Shown in pieces: positions 16,112 through 19,469 of a stretch of 19,469 bases of DNA. This stretch comes from CAVXAE01 sp044225565 (GTDB lineage: Bacteria; Pseudomonadota; Gammaproteobacteria; Steroidobacterales; Steroidobacteraceae). The notes under the pieces are model-generated. The model was given only the letters and a program-made list of their open reading frames with translations, did not search any database and was not told the DNA's origin. The DNA lies in NCBI GenBank assembly GCA_044225565.1, contig JBGAIL010000098.1, positions 1 through 19,469 on the forward strand. Reading direction: 5' to 3'. The position numbers and the translations under genes are program-made. How positions within the stretch are numbered: position 1 is the stretch's first letter; every line of letters begins with the position of its first letter.

Positions 16112-16708
16112 ATGTCGCTCCCATCCATTGGCGCGCGCGCCGCGCTTCCCGTGTTCGCCGCTTTGCTGCTCGCGGCCTGCCAGACCGCTCCGCGGATCAC
16201 CAGCCAGACCTCGCCGCAGGCGGATCTCAGGCAGTACCGCACCTATGCCTTCATGGACAAGCTGAGCACCGACGAGGCTGGCTACACCACCATCAACACC
16301 CAGCTGCTCAAGGCCGCCGTCGGCCGCGAGCTCGCCGAGCACGGCCTCACGCCCAGCAACGACAACCCGGACCTCCTGGTCAACCTGCTCCTGGTCAGCA
16401 AGGACAAGGTGGAGGGCCGCTCCGACCCGCGCTACGGCGTCTCTTACGGTCACTGGGGCTGGGGTCGCAGCGGGTGGGGCATCGGCGTGGGCCTCGGCGA
16501 CCGCGACATCCGCTCGGTGCGCGAGGACACCCTGACGGTCGATCTGGTGGAAAAGGCCCGCAACCTGCTCGTCTGGAGCGGCAGCGCCGCCTACCAGCCC
16601 ACTCTCAAGGACCAGAACGACTCTGCCCGGCGCATCGACGACGCGATCGACCGCATCTTCGACCGGTACCCGGCGGGTTCGGGGCAGGTGGCCGCCGCCA
16701 GCCATTGA
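16112..16708 (+). CDS. DUF4136 outer-membrane lipoprotein
   Basis: This 198-aa predicted lipoprotein is of unknown function. I chose the ATG at 16112 because AGGAG lies 6 nt upstream and the resulting N-terminus is a lipoprotein signal: a short basic start, a hydrophobic run, and lipobox LAAC with Cys23. The mature part matches the DUF4136 pattern: an early DLRQYRTYAFMD, a middle region with DNPDLLVNLLLVSKDKVEG, a Gly/Trp/Tyr-rich segment (YGHWGWGRSGWGIGVGLG), then DTLTVDLVEKARNLLVWSGSA and a C-terminal IDDAIDRIFDRYP. Asp after the lipidated Cys is absent (Gln instead), so outer-membrane sorting is expected. It stands alone between the broken AcuC-like gene and glyA. Proteins of this family are often co-located with envelope genes, but the context here gives no function. 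Confidence 0.85.
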   Translation: MSLPSIGARAALPVFAALLLAACQTAPRITSQTSPQADLRQYRTYAFMDKLSTDEAGYTTINTQLLKAAVGRELAEHGLTPSNDNPDLLVNLLLVSKDKVEGRSDPRYGVSYGHWGWGRSGWGIGVGLGDRDIRSVREDTLTVDLVEKARNLLVWSGSAAYQPTLKDQNDSARRIDDAIDRIFDRYPAGSGQVAAASH

Positions 16709-16747
16709 CCGCGGCATGGCGAGGCCTTCGGGGCGGGCGCGATCGGC

Positions 16748-16753
16748 TACAAT
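16748..16753 (+). promoter_or_regulatory. Probable -10 element of the glyA promoter
   Basis: TACAAT differs from TATAAT at one position and lies 38 nt upstream of the chosen glyA ATG, inside a GGCTACAATCGCGG context often seen before gammaproteobacterial housekeeping genes. No good -35 is found at 17 nt spacing (16725-16730 reads CCTTCG), so it may be a weak promoter. Confidence 0.45.
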
Positions 16754-16790
16754 CGCGGCCCCTTTCACCTGCCCCGAAAGCCTCCCCAAC

Positions 16791-18047
16791 ATGTTCCGTA
16801 CGACGATGGATATCGCCGGCTTCGATCCCGAGCTCGCCAAGGCGATCGCCGGCGAGCGCCGTCGCCAGGAAGAGCACATCGAGCTGATCGCCTCCGAGAA
16901 CTACGCCAGCCCGCGCGTGCTCGAGGCCCAGGGTTCCGCCCTCACCAACAAATACGCGGAAGGCTATCCGGGGAAGCGGTATTACGGCGGTTGCGAGTAC
17001 GTGGACATCGCGGAGCAGCTCGCCATCGACCGTGCGAAGCAGCTCTTCGGCGCGGCATATGCCAACGTGCAGCCGCACTCGGGCTCGCAGGCGAACGCGG
17101 CCACGTATCTCGCACTGGTGCAGCCCGGCGATACGATCCTCGGCATGAGCCTGGACCATGGCGGCCACCTCACGCATGGTGCGAAGGTGAATTTCTCCGG
17201 CAAGTTCTTCAAGGCGGTGCAGTACGGCATCCGTCCCGACGACGGCGAGATCGATTACGACCAGGTGCGCAGGCTCGCCGAAGAGCATCGCCCGAAGATG
17301 ATCGTGGCCGGCTTCTCGGCCTATTCGCGCGTCATCGACTGGGCGAAGTTCGAGGAGATCGCCAAGGGCATCGGCGCCTACTTCGTGGTGGACATGGCCC
17401 ACGTCGCGGGCCTCGTCGCTGCGGGCATCTATCCGAATCCCGTTCCGCACGCGGACGTGGTGACCACCACTACCCACAAGACGCTGCGCGGTCCGCGCGG
17501 CGGCCTCATCCTCGCCAGGCCGAACGAGGAGATCGCAAAGAAGCTCAACTCGCTGGTGTTTCCCGGCACGCAGGGCGGCCCGCTCATGCACGTCATCGCT
17601 GCGAAGGCGGTGGCGCTCCTCGAGGCGCTGCAGCCCGAGTTCAAGGAATACCAGCAGCAGGTGCTTGCCAATGCGCGCGCCATGGCCGCGCGGCTCATCA
17701 AGCGCGGCTTCAGCATCGTCTCGAAGGGCACGGACAACCATCTGTTCCTGCTGAGCCTCATCGGCCGCGACATCACGGGCAAGGAGGCGGATGCCGCGCT
17801 GGGCAACGCCAACATCACCGTGAACAAGAACGCGGTGCCGAACGATCCGCGGCCGCCCATGATCACGAGCGGGCTGCGGCTGGGAACGCCGGCATCGACC
17901 ACGCGCGGCTTCAAGGAGCGCGAGATCGAGCAGGTGGCGGACATCATCGCGGACGTGCTCGAAGCGAACGGCGCTGCGGCAGCGGTGGAGAAAGCCAGGC
18001 CGCAGGTGCTGGAGCTGTGCCGCCGCTTTCCCGTCTACGGCGCGTGA
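16791..18047 (+). CDS. glyA: Serine hydroxymethyltransferase
   Basis: GlyA converts serine and tetrahydrofolate to glycine and 5,10-methylene-tetrahydrofolate with pyridoxal phosphate, supplying one-carbon units in the cytoplasm. The 418-aa product is of standard length. It shows HIELIASENYAS near residues 29-40, YAEGYPGKRYYGGCEYVD at 55-72, the PLP-lysine motif TTTTHKTLRGPRGG with Lys230, and the tail LRLGTPASTTRGFKERE. I placed the start at 16791 (MFRTTMDIAGFDPE), which fits the family N-terminus. The longer in-frame start at 16716 would add residues encoded by the promoter region. It is followed after 18 bp by nrdR, a common order in gammaproteobacteria. No residue is missing. Confidence 0.98.
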   Translation: MFRTTMDIAGFDPELAKAIAGERRRQEEHIELIASENYASPRVLEAQGSALTNKYAEGYPGKRYYGGCEYVDIAEQLAIDRAKQLFGAAYANVQPHSGSQANAATYLALVQPGDTILGMSLDHGGHLTHGAKVNFSGKFFKAVQYGIRPDDGEIDYDQVRRLAEEHRPKMIVAGFSAYSRVIDWAKFEEIAKGIGAYFVVDMAHVAGLVAAGIYPNPVPHADVVTTTTHKTLRGPRGGLILARPNEEIAKKLNSLVFPGTQGGPLMHVIAAKAVALLEALQPEFKEYQQQVLANARAMAARLIKRGFSIVSKGTDNHLFLLSLIGRDITGKEADAALGNANITVNKNAVPNDPRPPMITSGLRLGTPASTTRGFKEREIEQVADIIADVLEANGAAAAVEKARPQVLELCRRFPVYGA

Positions 18048-18065
18048 GGGCGCGGAAGGCGCCGG

Positions 18066-18641
18066 ATGCACTGCCCTTTCTGCGGCCACGGAGAGACCAA
18101 GGTCAACGATTCGCGGCTGGCGAGTGAAGGCCGGCAGATCCGTCGCCGCCGCGAGTGCCTGAGCTGCGGCGAGCGCTTCACGACGTTCGAGACGGCGGAG
18201 CTGCTCATGCCGCTCGTCATCAAGGGTGACCGCAGCCGCGAGCCGTTCGATGCGGCCAAGGTGCGTGCCGGCATGGCGCGCTCGCTCGAGAAGCGGCCCG
18301 TGGGACCGGAGGCCATCGACGAAGCGGTGGGCCACATCGTGCACAACCTGCGGGTGCGCGGAGAGAGGGAAGTGCCTTCGCGCGTCATCGGGGAGCTCGT
18401 CATGGAGGAGCTGCGCCATATCGACGAAGTGGCTTACGTGCGGTTCGCCTCGGTGTACCGCAGCTTCCAGGACGTCGAGGCCTTCAACGAGGAGATCGCC
18501 CGCTTGCGGCAAGCCCCCGCGAAGCGCGAGCATCCCCGGCGCAAGGCCAACCGTGACCAGCTGTCGCTGTTGCCTAACGAGCCCGCCGCCGAGGGCGGGA
18601 AGCCGGAGCCTTCATCCTCGCCAGGGCGCAAAGGAGAGTGA
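18066..18641 (+). CDS. nrdR: Transcriptional repressor NrdR
   Basis: NrdR represses ribonucleotide reductase genes in response to ATP/dATP bound to its cone domain. The N-terminal zinc ribbon has Cys3, Cys6, Cys31 and Cys34 (MHCPFCG, ECLSCGERF), with the basic run RRRREC between. The ATP-cone spans about residues 49-139 and includes VIKGDRSREPFDAAKV and EVAYVRFASVYRSFQD. A GGAAGG stretch precedes the ATG. At 191 aa the protein is longer than the usual 150-170: a ~40-residue charged, Pro-rich tail follows the cone and is probably disordered. It lies between glyA and ribD and ends 3 bp before the ribD GTG, so the three are probably an operon. Confidence 0.97.
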   Translation: MHCPFCGHGETKVNDSRLASEGRQIRRRRECLSCGERFTTFETAELLMPLVIKGDRSREPFDAAKVRAGMARSLEKRPVGPEAIDEAVGHIVHNLRVRGEREVPSRVIGELVMEELRHIDEVAYVRFASVYRSFQDVEAFNEEIARLRQAPAKREHPRRKANRDQLSLLPNEPAAEGGKPEPSSSPGRKGE

Positions 18642-18644
18642 GCC

Positions 18645-19469
18645 GTGGAATCACCGGAGTTCACCGATTTCGACAAGGCAGCGATGGCACGAGCGCTGGA
18701 GCTCGCGGCACGCGGGCTCGAGACCACGCAGCCGAACCCTCGGGTAGGCTGCGTCATTGCCCGGCGGGACCGGATCATCAGCGAAGGCTGGCACGAGCGC
18801 GCGGGGGCAGCGCATGCGGAAGCCGTGGCGCTGAGCGTTGCGGGGCCGAAGGCTGCCGAGTCGACGGCCTACGTCACGCTGGAGCCGTGCAGTCATCATG
18901 GGCGCACGCCGCCGTGCGTGAATGCGCTCATCGAGGCAAAGGTCAGCCGTGTCGTGTTCGCCGTTGGGGATCCGAATCCGAAAGTGAACGGGCAGGGCGC
19001 CGAGGCTTTGCGCAACGCCGGTATCGCAGTGCAGTCCGGCCTGATGGAAGCCGAGGCGAGGGATCTCAATGCCGGCTTCATCAAGCGTATGCAGCACAAC
19101 GTCCCGTGGGTGCGCGTGAAGTCCGCGATGAGCCTCGATGCGCGCACGGCGCTGTCGGATGGTGAGAGTCAATGGATCACTGGCGAAGAAGCGCGGGCGG
19201 ACGTGCAGCATTGGCGCGGGCGAAGCTCCGCGGTGCTGACTGGCATCGGCAGCGTGCTGGCGGACAACCCGCGGCTCACGGTGCGCGCTCGTGAAGGTGA
19301 CGATGCCGGGATGCCGCAGCCGTTGCGTGTGGTGCTGGATAGCGAGCTTCGTACGCCACCAGACGCGCATTTGTTTGCCGTGGCAGGCGAGGTGCTGGTG
19401 CTCACCACGGCGGATTTCGAATCCGCCGAGATCCGGGACCGTGCTGCCGCGCTGGAGCGGAGCGGCGCT
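18645..19469 (+). CDS. ribD: Bifunctional riboflavin biosynthesis deaminase/reductase RibD (3' end outside window)
   Basis: RibD carries out the second and third steps of riboflavin synthesis: deamination of the 2,5-diaminopyrimidine from GTP, then NADPH-dependent reduction of its ribosyl group. The start is GTG with AAGGAG (18631-18636) 8 nt upstream, 3 bp after nrdR. The frame runs open to the window end (275 codons); the full family length is ~360-380. The N-terminal deaminase has TTQPNPRVGCVIA and the zinc/catalytic residues His57-Ala-Glu59, Cys82 and Cys91 (TLEPCSHHGRTPPC). The reductase starts near residue 143 with VPWVRVKSAMSLDARTAL and GESQWITG, followed by SAVLTGIGSVLADNPRLTVR. All visible key residues are present. 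Translation is probably coupled to nrdR. Confidence 0.96.
   Translation, partial: MESPEFTDFDKAAMARALELAARGLETTQPNPRVGCVIARRDRIISEGWHERAGAAHAEAVALSVAGPKAAESTAYVTLEPCSHHGRTPPCVNALIEAKVSRVVFAVGDPNPKVNGQGAEALRNAGIAVQSGLMEAEARDLNAGFIKRMQHNVPWVRVKSAMSLDARTALSDGESQWITGEEARADVQHWRGRSSAVLTGIGSVLADNPRLTVRAREGDDAGMPQPLRVVLDSELRTPPDAHLFAVAGEVLVLTTADFESAEIRDRAAALERSGA

Noticed and set aside
16716..16790. Longer glyA start adding 25 residues
   Set aside because: The added part would be encoded across the -10-like TACAAT and does not resemble the GlyA N-terminus.
16605..18533. Long minus-strand open frame (642 codons) opposite glyA/nrdR
   Set aside because: It mirrors glyA and nrdR, which are certain; its composition is typical of a shadow frame.

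Overview
This high-GC window most likely comes from a gammaproteobacterium. The fleQ/fleR-type sigma-54 flagellar hierarchy, the glyA-nrdR-ribD run, ettA and a quinohemoprotein alcohol dehydrogenase would all fit a Xanthomonadales or Steroidobacterales-like lineage. That placement is inferred from gene content and order and was not tested by any search.

Layout. (1) Bases 1-1000 (+) hold the 3' part of a secreted PQQ/cytochrome c alcohol dehydrogenase. It converges, with a gap of only 26 bp, on (2) a minus-strand flagellar block at 1027-11335. Read in transcription order the block is fliS, an atypical PilZ gene, a fleQ-like activator, a fleR/flrC-like activator, then fliE, fliF, fliG, fliH, fliI, fliJ and fliK. 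From fliF to fliK every junction overlaps. (3) A membrane GGDEF-EAL protein (11414-13072, -) sits just upstream of fliS. (4) Bases 13291-15987 hold a divergent pair, ettA (-) and an AcuC/histone-deacetylase-like gene (+), both broken by several small indels. (5) Bases 16112-19469 (+) hold a DUF4136 lipoprotein, glyA, nrdR and the 5' part of ribD.

How it works together. The flagellar block encodes the MS ring and its rod junction (FliF, FliE), the C-ring rotor protein FliG, the export ATPase complex (FliH, FliI, FliJ), the hook-length ruler FliK and the flagellin chaperone FliS, plus two sigma-54 activators to control them. Promoter-like sequences agree with a staged hierarchy: a near-consensus sigma-28 (FliA) promoter precedes fliS, and a near-consensus sigma-54 promoter precedes the fleR-like gene and so probably fliE onward. 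The PilZ protein, the FleQ-like protein and the GGDEF-EAL enzyme suggest a local link to cyclic di-GMP.

Most unusual points. The FleQ-like protein has no receiver domain, carries Asp instead of the invariant Gly before the Walker A Lys, and lacks residues I recall as c-di-GMP ligands in Pseudomonas FleQ. The FleR-like protein also lacks a receiver, and no FleS-type kinase is present. A fliA-like element with the same flanking 9-mer occurs before both fliS and fleQ. A dense indel cluster (about 13.88-15.47 kb) breaks two unrelated neighbouring genes while the rest of the window stays in frame; local sequence error is the leading explanation. I found no CRISPR array, insertion sequence, tRNA or rRNA.
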